From an uncultured Acetatifactor sp. (GTDB lineage: Bacteria > Bacillota > Clostridia > Lachnospirales > Lachnospiraceae), in the NCBI GenBank assembly GCA_949840885.1, contig CATKYJ010000003.1:1-64000 (forward strand): a DNA stretch of 64,000 nt. The letters run 5' to 3'. This document shows, piece after piece, positions 9,031 to 17,773 of the stretch. Made by a program: the position numbers and the translations under genes. The notes under the pieces are model-generated. The model made no database searches, had not been told where the DNA came from, and saw only the letters and a program-made list of their open reading frames with translations. Numbering within the stretch: position 1 is the first letter of the stretch; each line of letters starts with the position of its first letter.

Positions 9031-9091
9031 ACGTTCCTGCCATGTGAAGTGGCTGGAAAGCACATAACCTATACTTAATCTATCCGAACAA

Positions 9092-9136
9092 AGAGAGCCG
9101 GCTGGCCGGAAAGTTTCCGCCAGTTTTGGCTCTTTT
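9092..9136 (+). terminator. intrinsic terminator of the lipoprotein gene
   Basis: The arms AGAGCC (9094-9099) and GGCTCT (9128-9133) enclose CTGGC/GCCAG and GGAAA/TTTCC pairs, giving a long stem with a very small loop, followed by TTTT. It separates the lipoprotein gene from the promoter at 9187. Confidence 0.8.
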
Positions 9137-9186
9137 GGCATATGGCGGAAGCCGCGGAAAAAATTCATGAAATTACCAAAAACAGG

Positions 9187-9215
9187 TTGACATTCCCGGG
9201 AAATGTGCTTATACT
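9187..9215 (+). promoter_or_regulatory. strong sigma-A promoter of the peptide/ABC exporter locus
   Basis: TTGACA (9187-9192, consensus) and TATACT (9210-9215) are separated by exactly 17 bp. The predicted transcript starts about 40 bases upstream of the 25-codon gene at 9258 and is the only clear promoter I see ahead of the exporter operon. Confidence 0.85.
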
Positions 9216-9257
9216 AAAAAAGGTCTGAAAAAATTTAGAAGAAAGGAGGCAGTTAAG

Positions 9258-9335
9258 ATGAAGTTCAGATTGAATCGTACAATGGCAGAAGAGAATAGAA
9301 TCAGGAAAATGTCTCCCGGAGTTATTGCAGATTGA
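9258..9335 (+). CDS. 25-codon peptide gene, probable leader peptide
   Basis: An ATG with a very strong ribosome binding site (AAAGGAGG, about 7-10 bases upstream) opens a 25-residue frame directly below a consensus promoter. The peptide begins MKFRLNRTMAEENR, is basic, contains four Arg, and ends ...GVIAD. It has no signal peptide, Cys, or membrane segment. Fourteen bases after its stop codon a hairpin begins, and a terminator follows, then the first ABC exporter gene. This is the layout of a translated leader controlling exporter expression, as known for bmrB-bmrCD in Bacillus. A secreted or modified peptide handled by the exporters is the alternative. I see no match to a known peptide family. 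Confidence 0.6.
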   Translation: MKFRLNRTMAEENRIRKMSPGVIAD

Positions 9336-9344
9336 GTGAAACGG

Positions 9345-9412
9345 CAGTCTTTTGCATGTAAGCTTGTAAAAGGAACCATGGCTACCAGTCTTTTGGGACG
9401 CCATGGTTTTTT
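9345..9412 (+). terminator. terminator with preceding hairpin, probable attenuator of the exporter operon
   Basis: The terminator stem is AACCATGGC (9374-9382) with GCCATGGTT (9400-9408), followed by TTTTTT (9407-9412). Directly before it lies an 8-bp hairpin CTTTTGCA/TGTAAAAG (9349-9356 and 9365-9372, one G-U pair). The exact 10-mer CAGTCTTTTG occurs at 9345-9354 (5' arm of the first hairpin) and again at 9386-9395 (terminator loop). The 3' arm of hairpin 1 could therefore pair with either copy. The second pairing (CTTTTG, 5-6 bp) would enclose the 5' arm of the terminator and disfavour it. The terminator is clear; the switching model is inference. Confidence 0.75.
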
Positions 9413-9447
9413 CATGTCTGCACGGGAGGAGAGCAGGGAGGAGTAGA

Positions 9448-11778
9448 ATGAAGTTACCAAAAGGATTTGTCAGCATTGCCGCAAAATATGGCATAAAGGA
9501 ATCGGAAGTCGTCTTTGCGGCCATGGCTGACTTCGACATGGAATATCGGTTTGCGGATACCATCGTAGCGCTTACGAAAGAAAAGCTGCTGGTGGCTGCC
9601 TATCCCTACCAGAAGCAAACAGAAAACGGACATTCCGTGGAATACCGTTTCGGCGGGTACAGCGGATGGCAAATGAACGAGAACGCCGCAGAAGAACCCG
9701 CGCTGCAGGTATATGGACTGGACAAAGTGGAGGCAATGGAGGTGCTGCGCCAAGTGGCCACAGGCGTACTAATGGCCAAAATCGACGGCGTAGAGCGCAA
9801 CCTCTGTCATTTTTCCAATACGAAAATGGGGACATTCCTCAAAGTCTGCAGCATATTTCAGAAGCTGAAGAAATCGGAAGAGATCACCAAGGAGGATCTG
9901 GATGTAGAGAAAGGAAAAGAATGCTGTCCCAAATGCGGCATGATCTATCCTGATCAGGAGCGGAAAGTCTGTCCCAAATGTATGGACAAAAAGTCCATTC
10001 TGTTTCGGGTGCTGTCATACTTCAAGCCCTATAAAAAATATCTGGCCATAATGATCCTTTGCTACTTCGGTACGGCAGGGCTGAATCTGGTGTGGCCATA
10101 CTTAAGCGGTACCGTCCTGTACGACCAGGTGCTGGCGCGCAACGAGGAATTCCTTGCGCTTCTGCATCTCCCTGCAGGCCGCTTCGTGACCGCGTTGACC
10201 GTACTGGTCATCTCCATGATTGTGACCAAGATAGTCATCCAGAGCCTGACCATTCTGCAGGGCGCCTTAACAGCCCGGATCGCCCCGTCAGTGGTGGCCG
10301 CGCTGAAGAGCCAGGTTTTCTCTTCCATGGGGAGGCTGTCCATCAGCTTCTATTCCAAGAGGCAGACCGGGGGGCTGATGACAAGAGTCTCCGATGACGC
10401 GGAGGAAATCTCCAGCTTTCTGATAGACGGCATCCCAAATTTCTTCATCAACGTTGGGACCATGCTGGCTACATTTGTCATCATGTTCCTTTTAAATCCC
10501 CTTCTGGCTCTGATGTCCGTGTTTTTGATGCCGGTGCTTGTAGTCATCAGCTACCGGATGATGCCCCATCTGTGGCATTATTACGGCAAAAGACACCGCG
10601 CCAACCGGCGGCTCAAGGGACAGATGAACGAGAACTTCACCGGAGCTCGGGTGGTAAAGGCTTTCGGACAGCAGGAGCAGGAGATGCACCGCTTCAAGAA
10701 GAACAACGGCAAGGTGCGCACTTCGGAAATGGATTTGGCGCGGTACGACAATAAATTCTATGCGCTGTACCGTTCCGTGGAAGATACCATCAGCTTCCTG
10801 GTATGGGCCGTAGGCGGAGCCATGATCATCGGCGGCTCCGATATCGAGCTGGGTCTGCTAATCACCTTTTCCGGCTATGTGGGACAGCTCCAGTGGCCGC
10901 TGGATTTCTTCTCCCGTTTCATCCGCTGGTATACCCAGTGCATGAACTCGGCCCAGCGCATGTTTGAGATCATAGACGCGGTGCCGGAGGTAAAAGAATC
11001 CCCCAATCCCCTGCGTCCTGAGGAGCTCAGAGGAGAGATTGAACTGCGGAACGTGACCTTTGGATACGAAGCCCATAAGCCCATCTTAAAGGATATCAGC
11101 TTTCATGTGAACGCCGGGGAGGTGTTCGGCATCGTGGGGCGCTCCGGCGCAGGCAAGTCCACGCTGGTGAACCTGATCTCCAGGCTCTACGACACCCAGG
11201 AGGGCGAAGTGCTGGTGGACGGGGTCAACGTAAAGCAGTACGGATTTAACGAGCTTCGCAAAAACGTGGCTATGGTGTCCCAGGAGACCTATATCTTCAT
11301 GGGCACGGTGGCGGAGAACATCGCCTACGCCAGGCCCGAGGCCAGCAGAGAGGAAATCATCCGGGCTGCCGTACAGGCCAACGCCCATGACTTCATCTGC
11401 AAAATGCCCGAGGGATACGATACCCTGCTGGGATCTTCCAGCCGTTCCCTGTCAGGGGGAGAGAAGCAGCGGATTTCCATTGCCAGAGCCATTCTGGCGG
11501 ATCCGAAGATACTGATTCTGGACGAGGCCACCTCCGCGGTGGACACAGAGACGGAGCTTGCCATCCAGAAATCCCTGGAAAAGCTGGAAAAGGGCAGGAC
11601 AGTGCTGTCCATTGCCCACAGGCTCTCCACCCTGCGCAATGCCACCCATTTGATCGTACTGGACGACGGCAGGCTGACGGAGTCGGGAACCCATGAGGAA
11701 TTGCTGGCGAAGAAAGGAACCTTTTATAAATTGAGCGAACTGCAGACCAAAGCACTGGCCATGCGGGGAATCGAATAG
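9448..11778 (+). CDS. ABC exporter half-transporter with N-terminal regulatory-like domain and zinc ribbon
   Basis: The 776-aa product has three parts. Residues 1-~150 form a beta-rich domain of a type not seen in ordinary exporters (starts KLPKGFVSIAAKYGIKESEV). A zinc ribbon CCPKCGMIYP...KVCPKC follows at about 158-180. Then come an ABC type-1 membrane domain (~185-500) and a nucleotide-binding domain with Walker A GRSGAGKS (~563), signature LSGGEKQR (~668), Walker B ILILDEATSAVD (~690) and the His of SIAHRLS. The ATP site looks intact. Start 9448 has GGGAGGAG upstream. The gene lies behind the attenuator and is followed by a DUF1854 gene and a second exporter of the same design, so a heterodimer is plausible. 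The exported substrate is unknown. Confidence 0.9.
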   Translation: MKLPKGFVSIAAKYGIKESEVVFAAMADFDMEYRFADTIVALTKEKLLVAAYPYQKQTENGHSVEYRFGGYSGWQMNENAAEEPALQVYGLDKVEAMEVLRQVATGVLMAKIDGVERNLCHFSNTKMGTFLKVCSIFQKLKKSEEITKEDLDVEKGKECCPKCGMIYPDQERKVCPKCMDKKSILFRVLSYFKPYKKYLAIMILCYFGTAGLNLVWPYLSGTVLYDQVLARNEEFLALLHLPAGRFVTALTVLVISMIVTKIVIQSLTILQGALTARIAPSVVAALKSQVFSSMGRLSISFYSKRQTGGLMTRVSDDAEEISSFLIDGIPNFFINVGTMLATFVIMFLLNPLLALMSVFLMPVLVVISYRMMPHLWHYYGKRHRANRRLKGQMNENFTGARVVKAFGQQEQEMHRFKKNNGKVRTSEMDLARYDNKFYALYRSVEDTISFLVWAVGGAMIIGGSDIELGLLITFSGYVGQLQWPLDFFSRFIRWYTQCMNSAQRMFEIIDAVPEVKESPNPLRPEELRGEIELRNVTFGYEAHKPILKDISFHVNAGEVFGIVGRSGAGKSTLVNLISRLYDTQEGEVLVDGVNVKQYGFNELRKNVAMVSQETYIFMGTVAENIAYARPEASREEIIRAAVQANAHDFICKMPEGYDTLLGSSSRSLSGGEKQRISIARAILADPKILILDEATSAVDTETELAIQKSLEKLEKGRTVLSIAHRLSTLRNATHLIVLDDGRLTESGTHEELLAKKGTFYKLSELQTKALAMRGIE

Positions 11779-11898
11779 CGAAAATCCCATGCAGCCAGCC
11801 GCGCCGCCTTATATAAAAGCATGAACGCTTAGTTAACGCGGTACTGTAGGGATAGGATCTCTTACAATTAATACATTAGAAAGGAACAGTGCATATAT

Positions 11899-12495
11899 AT
11901 GGATGGACAGGAAAACAGCAGACAGGATCTCCTGGATCTGCAGGAATTTGACGAAGAAGCCCTCAAGAAAGAATCGGAGGAGCTTCTGGAGATGCACATC
12001 CTCACAGGGGAAAATGCGGAATTTTCCAGGACAGAGGGCGGATTTATCTCATTAAGGATCAAGGAAACCCAGGAAGCGGAGGCCAGGGAATATGCCCGGG
12101 TGGGCGTATACCTCACATTCCCGCTGACGAATCCGGAGGAGTTCATCTCCATTCGTGAGGCCGATGAAAAAGCAAAGGAAATCGGCATGATCGAAAAGCT
12201 TTCACAACTGGAAAAGGATCAGCAGGAGATGCTGCGGGAACAGATCAAACTGCGTTACTTCAGGCCTATCATCACGAAAGTGCTGGATGTGAAGGATGAA
12301 TACGGATACGCTTACTGGAATGTAGTCACAACTTTCGGGGCATGCCGGTTCACCACCCAGATGAGCGGAGACGCGGTGATCCATTTAAGCGATTCCAGGC
12401 TGCTGGTGACAGACATTGACGGGAACCGGTACGAAATCCCCGATTTCTATCAGCTGGGAGTCATGGAGCGTAAAAAACTGGATCTCTTCATTTAA
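11899..12495 (+). CDS. DUF1854 family protein
   Basis: The 198-aa acidic protein has no signal peptide or membrane helix. Its C-terminal half (LRYFRPIITKVLDVKDEYGY...YWNVVTTFGACRF...IHLSDSRLLVTDIDGNRYEIPDF) fits the DUF1854 family, which I know from Proteobacteria as a partner of ABC transporters next to cyanophycin genes. That recognition is from memory of the family pattern, not a search. Here it sits between two ABC exporter genes with ~120 and ~140 bp gaps and is read in the same direction. The N-terminal ~70 residues are highly charged. A role as accessory or regulatory subunit of the exporters is inferred from position only. Start has AAAGGAA upstream. Confidence 0.8.
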   Translation: MDGQENSRQDLLDLQEFDEEALKKESEELLEMHILTGENAEFSRTEGGFISLRIKETQEAEAREYARVGVYLTFPLTNPEEFISIREADEKAKEIGMIEKLSQLEKDQQEMLREQIKLRYFRPIITKVLDVKDEYGYAYWNVVTTFGACRFTTQMSGDAVIHLSDSRLLVTDIDGNRYEIPDFYQLGVMERKKLDLFI

Positions 12496-12638
12496 CGGGA
12501 AACGCTTTTTTCGCTTAGCCGGGATTGGCGGCCTTTCAGAATGGCACCTGTGTCCCAGGCAGCATGACGGAAAGCAGATGACGGAAAGTTTGAGGATGAC
12601 CCGCTGGTTTCGGGTCATGGAAAGGTATGTAGAATTTT

Positions 12639-14861
12639 ATGAAACTATTGTATACATTGACAGAATTCCACCGGGAAGCCCTGAAGCTGAAGCCGGGGGA
12701 AGAGCCTCTGTACTGCGTGCCGGTGGATCTGGAATTCGACAGGCGGAAAATGCAGGCAAAAGAGGCATACACCGGGAAAGTCTTTCTGGTGGTGACCCAA
12801 AAGCGTTTCCTGGTGCTGGAAGAAAATGGGCTTTCGGCGGAATTCCTTTTGGAAGAATGCGAAAAAATCAAATGTGAACATCAGGTTCACAGCGGCATCA
12901 TTATCGTGACCAAAAAGGATGGCCGGATGACCTGCGCCGCACGTTTTTCCATGCGGCATATTGTCAGGGTGGCCTATGTGGCCAGAGGGGCACAGTCCAT
13001 CATCGAGTCCCTTAAGACCGGGGAAGAGCCGGAGAGAATCGTCAGCCTGGAGTATGAAAAGTACTGCGACAAATGCGGCCGCGCCCTGCCCGGCACCAGC
13101 AAATGCCCTTACTGCGAGGGAAAGGCGGACATCCTGAAAAAATTCATGGCGCTCTGCGGGGAATATGTGGGGAAGCTGCTGCTGATCTCCCTGCTGATGG
13201 CGCTGATCTCTGCCATGAACCTGGCCATACCTTTGGTACAGCGTAATTTTATTGACGGTGCATTGTCTACAGGACAGGGCGCATGGAAAGACCTCTGGAT
13301 TTTCGTCGGCATCACGTTTACCATGCTGATAGGCCGCATCCTGCTGGACGTGTTCCGGTACTGGCAGTGCGTGTCCTTAGGAAGCGCGCTGAGCATGAGT
13401 CTGCGGCGCAAGCTCTACTACAAGATACAGTCCCTGTCCCTTTCTTTCATCAACAACCGCAAGCCGGGAGAACTGCTCAACCGCGTCTCCCGGGATACCA
13501 ACCAGATCAGGGGCTTCATGGAAGAAGTGTTCGGGGACATGTTCTCCACCCTGCTGACCATGGCGGTGTCTTTGATCGTAATGTTCATGATCAGTTGGAA
13601 GATGACATTGCTGTCCCTGTTTTTCATCATTGTGGTGTTCGCGGTGACCAGGGCGTTCTGGCACCATATCCACAGCATCTACCATAAGCAGTGGCTGAAA
13701 GCGGATGACCTGGCCAGCAGCCTCCAGGACATCATCTCCGGCATGCGTGTGGTGAAGTCCTTTGGAAAGGAAGAGCGGGAGGCAGCCCGCTTTAAAAGGA
13801 AGACAGAAGAGTATGCTGACATCAGCAGGCGCAACGAGACGTTCTGGGCGGTCTTTTTCCCCATATTGACGTTTCTGCTTGGGGCAGGCTCTTACATCGC
13901 CGTATACTTCGGCGGTATCGACGTGCTGGACGGAAAAATGAGCCTGGGCGAGCTGGTACAGTTCATTACTTACTGCGGCTACCTCTTCGGCCCTTTGAGC
14001 TGGATGACCCATCTGCCCAGAATGGTCATGCAGATGATCACCAGCCTGAACCGTATCTATGACGTGTTGGACGAAGAACCTGTAATCAAGGACAGGGAGG
14101 ACAGCAAGGAATTTCCCATCCAGGGCGCCTTTGATTTCCAGAGAGTGTCCTTTGGCTACCACACCTATGAACCGGTGCTGGAGAACATCAATTTCCAGGT
14201 GAAGCCCGGGGAGATGATCGGGCTGGTGGGCGCTTCCGGCACAGGGAAATCCACCCTGATCAACCTGATCATGCGGCTGTACGATGTGGATCAGGGAAAA
14301 ATCCTGCTGGACGGGGTAGATCTGCGGGATGTGAAAATGGAGAGCCTGCACTCCCAGATCGGCGTGGTGCTCCAGGAAACGTTCCTGTTCTCAGGCAGCA
14401 TCCTGGCCAATATCCGCTTTGCCAGACAGGATGCCTCCCTGACGGAAGTCATCCAGGCGGCCAAGGCGGCCAATGCCCATGACTTCATCTGCAAGACGCC
14501 GGACGGCTACAATACTTATGTGGGTGAGCACGGCTACAACCTCTCCGGCGGAGAGCGGCAGAGAATCGCCATCGCCAGAGCCATTCTGAACAATCCAAGG
14601 CTCTTGATCCTGGACGAGGCCACCTCGGCCCTGGACACGGAGAGCGAGTTCCTGATCCAGCAGGCCCTGGACCGGCTGGTGAAAGGCCGTACTACCTTTG
14701 CCATTGCCCACAGGCTCTCTACCCTGCGAAACGCCGACAGACTCGTGGTAATAGACAAACACGGTATCGCGGAGATCGGCACGCACAATGAGCTGCTGGA
14801 GAAAAAAGGGATTTATTACGGGCTGGTGACAGCCCAGCTAAAGATGGCGGAGGGGAAGTAA
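12639..14861 (+). CDS. ABC exporter half-transporter with N-terminal regulatory-like domain and zinc ribbon (second subunit)
   Basis: The 740-aa product repeats the architecture of the exporter at 9448. An N-terminal ~135-residue beta-rich domain (GKVFLVVTQKRFLVLEENGL..., PH-like in appearance) leads to a zinc ribbon CDKCGRALPGTSKCPYC at about 142-158, then a type-1 membrane domain and a nucleotide-binding domain. Walker A GASGTGKS lies near 531, signature LSGGERQR near 634, Walker B LLILDEATSALD near 655, and the switch His in AIAHRLS. Unlike classical heterodimeric exporters with one degenerate ATP site, both subunits keep the catalytic Glu and His. The ribosome binding site is weak and about 14 bases away; an ATG at 12627 is followed at once by TAG. 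Confidence 0.9.
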   Translation: MKLLYTLTEFHREALKLKPGEEPLYCVPVDLEFDRRKMQAKEAYTGKVFLVVTQKRFLVLEENGLSAEFLLEECEKIKCEHQVHSGIIIVTKKDGRMTCAARFSMRHIVRVAYVARGAQSIIESLKTGEEPERIVSLEYEKYCDKCGRALPGTSKCPYCEGKADILKKFMALCGEYVGKLLLISLLMALISAMNLAIPLVQRNFIDGALSTGQGAWKDLWIFVGITFTMLIGRILLDVFRYWQCVSLGSALSMSLRRKLYYKIQSLSLSFINNRKPGELLNRVSRDTNQIRGFMEEVFGDMFSTLLTMAVSLIVMFMISWKMTLLSLFFIIVVFAVTRAFWHHIHSIYHKQWLKADDLASSLQDIISGMRVVKSFGKEEREAARFKRKTEEYADISRRNETFWAVFFPILTFLLGAGSYIAVYFGGIDVLDGKMSLGELVQFITYCGYLFGPLSWMTHLPRMVMQMITSLNRIYDVLDEEPVIKDREDSKEFPIQGAFDFQRVSFGYHTYEPVLENINFQVKPGEMIGLVGASGTGKSTLINLIMRLYDVDQGKILLDGVDLRDVKMESLHSQIGVVLQETFLFSGSILANIRFARQDASLTEVIQAAKAANAHDFICKTPDGYNTYVGEHGYNLSGGERQRIAIARAILNNPRLLILDEATSALDTESEFLIQQALDRLVKGRTTFAIAHRLSTLRNADRLVVIDKHGIAEIGTHNELLEKKGIYYGLVTAQLKMAEGK

Positions 14862-15099
14862 GGATTAGCCCCTGTAATCCAAATCCAAAGAAAGAAATCC
14901 GGCTGGCATTCCTCTATGACGGGGAAAAGCGGATTCCCGTGACGGGCGGCTCCATCAACGGCAGTATTTTGGAAGCTGTCTATAGATACCATAAGCCCTG
15001 TGGCAGGAGTTGGCTTTCCCCCTGCGGCAGGGCTGGATTTTTCCCGGAAATACACGATCTCATGAGATATTTAACTCGTTAGTCGAAAAGGAGTATTTT
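14862..15099 (+). other. intergenic stretch, possible coding remnant
   Basis: No gene is assigned here. One frame is open from the end of the exporter gene to the TAG at 15080-15082 and reads KKEIRLAFLYDGEKRIPVTG, then GGSINGSILEAVYR. This looks coding-like but has no start codon or ribosome binding site, so it may be a decayed gene end. The ribosome binding site AAAAGGAG of the next gene is at 15086-15093. Confidence 0.3.
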
Positions 15100-15792
15100 A
15101 TGGAGCGTTTGCTGATAATAGAAGACGATGCAGCCAACAATCAGATGATAAAAGAATACCTGGAGTCCCACGGCTATGCCTGCACACAGGCCTACTCCGG
15201 CAGCGAGGGGAAGCTGTTGTTTTCCATGGAACAATTCGACCTGGTACTGCTGGATCTGATGCTGCCGGGCGTGGCGGGAGAAGAGCTGGTAAAAGAATTT
15301 GCCGGAAAAGCGCCGGTCATCGTATTGTCGGCCAAAAGCGGACTGGACAGCAAGGTGAAACTGCTCTCGGACGGGGCGGAGGATTATATCTGCAAGCCTT
15401 TCGAGCTAAAAGAGCTTTTGGTACGGATCCAGGTACAGCTGCGCAGGCAGGAAAGACTGTCCCCAAAAGCAGGAGGCGGGGACGATGGAGCCACAGGGCG
15501 GGTCTATACCTATCGGGAATGGGTGCTGCAGCCGGACAGGCAGGAGATGATAGCCGCAGGGATGCCTGTGGCGCTTACGCGCCACGAGTTCCTGATTTTG
15601 GAACTGCTTGTACGGAATCCGGGAAGAGTATTCTCCAAGCAGATGATCTATGAATACGCCTGGGGAGAGGAATATCTGGCAGAGGACAAGACCATCAATG
15701 TCCATATCAGCAATATCCGCGGGAAGCTAAAGGAAAGCGGCACGGACAGCTACATCCAGACTGTCTGGGGCTTAGGGTTCAAGCTCTGCTGA
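15100..15792 (+). CDS. OmpR-family response regulator
   Basis: The 230-aa product has a receiver domain (acidic pair E8-D9-D10, phosphoacceptor D52 in VLLDLMLPG, Lys in CKPFE) and a C-terminal winged-helix DNA-binding domain (ALTRHEFLILELLVRNPGRVFSK...ISNIRGKLK...VWGLGFKL). The start at 15100 follows AAAAGGAG by six bases; the frame is open 30 codons further upstream but without a ribosome binding site. It is followed by an ABC ATPase, an ABC permease and a histidine kinase in the same direction, so it most likely controls that ABC transporter in response to the kinase. Confidence 0.93.
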   Translation: MERLLIIEDDAANNQMIKEYLESHGYACTQAYSGSEGKLLFSMEQFDLVLLDLMLPGVAGEELVKEFAGKAPVIVLSAKSGLDSKVKLLSDGAEDYICKPFELKELLVRIQVQLRRQERLSPKAGGGDDGATGRVYTYREWVLQPDRQEMIAAGMPVALTRHEFLILELLVRNPGRVFSKQMIYEYAWGEEYLAEDKTINVHISNIRGKLKESGTDSYIQTVWGLGFKLC

Positions 15793-15881
15793 AATCTTTA
15801 CCCTTTCTTAAACTTTTCTGAGCGCTTTTTGAAATGTTATAGTTTAGAATAGAGGGCATATCAGGAAAGGAGATTTTAAAA

Positions 15882-16907
15882 ATGGAGAGCGAACAAGAAA
15901 AGCTGGCCGTGGAAACCATATCCCTGACCAAGACCTACAAGGGAAAAGCGGCAGTGAACCATCTAAACGTAAAGGTCCGGGAGGGCGCCATCTACGGATT
16001 CATCGGCAGAAACGGCGCCGGGAAATCCACTACGCTGAGAATGCTCTGCGGGCTTGCAAAGCCTACAGAGGGGGAAATCAGGATTTTCGGGAAGCCGGCC
16101 AGCGACCCTTATGCGGCAAGGCGGATTGGATGCCTGGTAGAGGCCACCGGACTCTATCCCGGTATGACTGCCAGGCAGAATATGATGATGAAAGCCAAAT
16201 GCATGGGGCTGACGGATGAAAGGAGCGTGGATAAGGCGCTGGCCTCCACGGGCCTGACAGAGACAGGCAGCAAGAAAGTCCGCTATTTTTCCATGGGCAT
16301 GAAGCAGCGGCTTGGGATTGCCCTTGCGCTTTTGGGCAATCCGGATTTGCTGATTTTAGACGAGCCCATCAACGGCCTGGATCCGGAGGGCACCAGGGAG
16401 GTGCGGCAGCTTTTGCTTGCGCTGTGCCAGGAGGAGGGGAAGACTCTCATCATCAGTTCCCATATCCTGGGAGAACTGAGCAAGATTGCCACCCATTACG
16501 GCATCATCAAGGAGGGGCATCTGGTAGAGCAGATTGACAGGGAGCATCTGGAGAATAACTGCAGGGACTATTTTCAGATAGAGGTAAACGACAGCAAACG
16601 CGCGCTGCCATTGATTCTGGAGCACGCACAGCGCGCCAAAGGCCAGGCCGGCGGTACCGTACAAGCCCGGAACACGCCTGCAAAGCAGGCGCCGGATATA
16701 CAGGCAGAGGTTATGGAAGACAGAATGATACGCCTTTATAATTTGAAAGACGGCGCATGGCTGAACCAGCTTCTCATCGAAAACGGCATACAGGTCTATT
16801 CCTCCGGATTCCATCAGATGAATCTGGAAGAGTATTTTTTGAAGCGAATGGATAATCTGACGGCCGGGGAGACGGCCGCTTCCCAAGGAGGTGAAAGCCA
16901 TGTTTAA
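15882..16907 (+). CDS. ABC transporter ATP-binding protein (BcrA/lantibiotic-immunity type)
   Basis: The 341-aa ATPase has Walker A GRNGAGKST, a Q-loop, a weak signature region (VRYFSMGMKQRLGIA), Walker B LLILDEPINGLD and a switch His (ISSHILGEL). Length and C-terminal extension fit ATPases that pair with ABC-2 type permeases for bacitracin or lantibiotic resistance. About residues 245-275 carry a Gln/Ala/Pro-rich insertion. The start follows GGAAAGGAG. The gene's 3' end overlaps the permease start by eight bases, and a two-component system flanks the pair, which supports a role in sensing and responding to a membrane-active compound. The substrate is not determined. Confidence 0.92.
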   Translation: MESEQEKLAVETISLTKTYKGKAAVNHLNVKVREGAIYGFIGRNGAGKSTTLRMLCGLAKPTEGEIRIFGKPASDPYAARRIGCLVEATGLYPGMTARQNMMMKAKCMGLTDERSVDKALASTGLTETGSKKVRYFSMGMKQRLGIALALLGNPDLLILDEPINGLDPEGTREVRQLLLALCQEEGKTLIISSHILGELSKIATHYGIIKEGHLVEQIDREHLENNCRDYFQIEVNDSKRALPLILEHAQRAKGQAGGTVQARNTPAKQAPDIQAEVMEDRMIRLYNLKDGAWLNQLLIENGIQVYSSGFHQMNLEEYFLKRMDNLTAGETAASQGGESHV

Positions 16908-17706
16908 CCTGTTGCGTATGGATCTGTACCGTATGAAGAGGAGCAAATTTGTCTATGTCTGTTTCCTGTGTCTGCTGGGTGTGATTTTTCTGGGTTATCT
17001 GATGATCTGGCTGATGGCTACGCCAAACGGCCAGGAGGCCGGGCTAAAGATAGGACTGCTGGCGCTGGACGAACTGGAAGAGGACAAGGCCATGCTGGCG
17101 GATGTGGATCTTCTGGGCATGTTCCGTGAGGCCAATATGGACGGCGGGGTCTACAATCTGATCTTCGGAATTGCGGTGACATTGCTAGTGTGCGGAGATT
17201 ACCAGGGAGGCTTTCTGAAGAATATCATGCCCCTGCATCGGAAACGCTGGACCTATATAGGCAGCAAGCTGATGGCGGCAGGCATCCTGAACTTCCTGTA
17301 TCTGGTGTTCACCTTTGCTTTCAACGCATTTATAAATGTGCTGTTCCACAACATAGTTCCATTGCCCGACTGGAAAGGGACGCTGTTTTATCTGACATGG
17401 GCCTGGGTGATAACCATGGGCTTTGCAGCCCTGATCATTCTGCTGTGCGTGGCAAGCCGCAGTACCACTGTAGGCGTGCTGGGGGCCGTACTGGGCGGCA
17501 GCGGCTTGATTGTGGCGCTTCTTTCCGGCATCACCAATCAGTTCCATCTAAGCGGCTGGGAAGAGTACACTATCTATTATAATCTGACCTATGGGCCGTC
17601 TGCCTATACCTCTGTGGCAGATTTGAAAGTGTTGGCAGTGGGGCTGGTGTTCCTGGTTCTCTATACTGCGGGAGCAGTGACGACGATCATCAAACGTGAC
17701 GTGTGA
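16900..17706 (+). CDS. ABC-2 type permease
   Basis: The 268-aa membrane protein has about six predicted helices. The first follows a short basic N-terminus (MFNLLRMDLYRMKRSKFVYV), and an extracytoplasmic segment lies between helices 1 and 2. It is the natural partner of the overlapping upstream ATPase (ATG within AAGGAGGTGAAAGCCATG). It is too small to be a BceB-type permease with a large extracellular domain and is closer to the LanE/LanG or bacitracin BcrB size class. The downstream kinase gene begins within about 70 bp. Confidence 0.88.
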   Translation: MFNLLRMDLYRMKRSKFVYVCFLCLLGVIFLGYLMIWLMATPNGQEAGLKIGLLALDELEEDKAMLADVDLLGMFREANMDGGVYNLIFGIAVTLLVCGDYQGGFLKNIMPLHRKRWTYIGSKLMAAGILNFLYLVFTFAFNAFINVLFHNIVPLPDWKGTLFYLTWAWVITMGFAALIILLCVASRSTTVGVLGAVLGGSGLIVALLSGITNQFHLSGWEEYTIYYNLTYGPSAYTSVADLKVLAVGLVFLVLYTAGAVTTIIKRDV

Positions 17707-17773
17707 GAATACAACACAAAGCAATTTTGAACGGAAAGAGGCATATTTTACGGGAAAGGATGGGAGTGGGGAT

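Noticed and set aside
9448..14861. Cyanophycin synthesis or degradation locus
   Set aside because: DUF1854 and ABC transporters suggested it, but no cyanophycin synthetase or cyanophycinase is found nearby.
15010..15099. 30-codon N-terminal extension of the response regulator
   Set aside because: The receiver domain starts at MERLLIIEDD directly after AAAAGGAG; the extension has no start signal and no match to the family.
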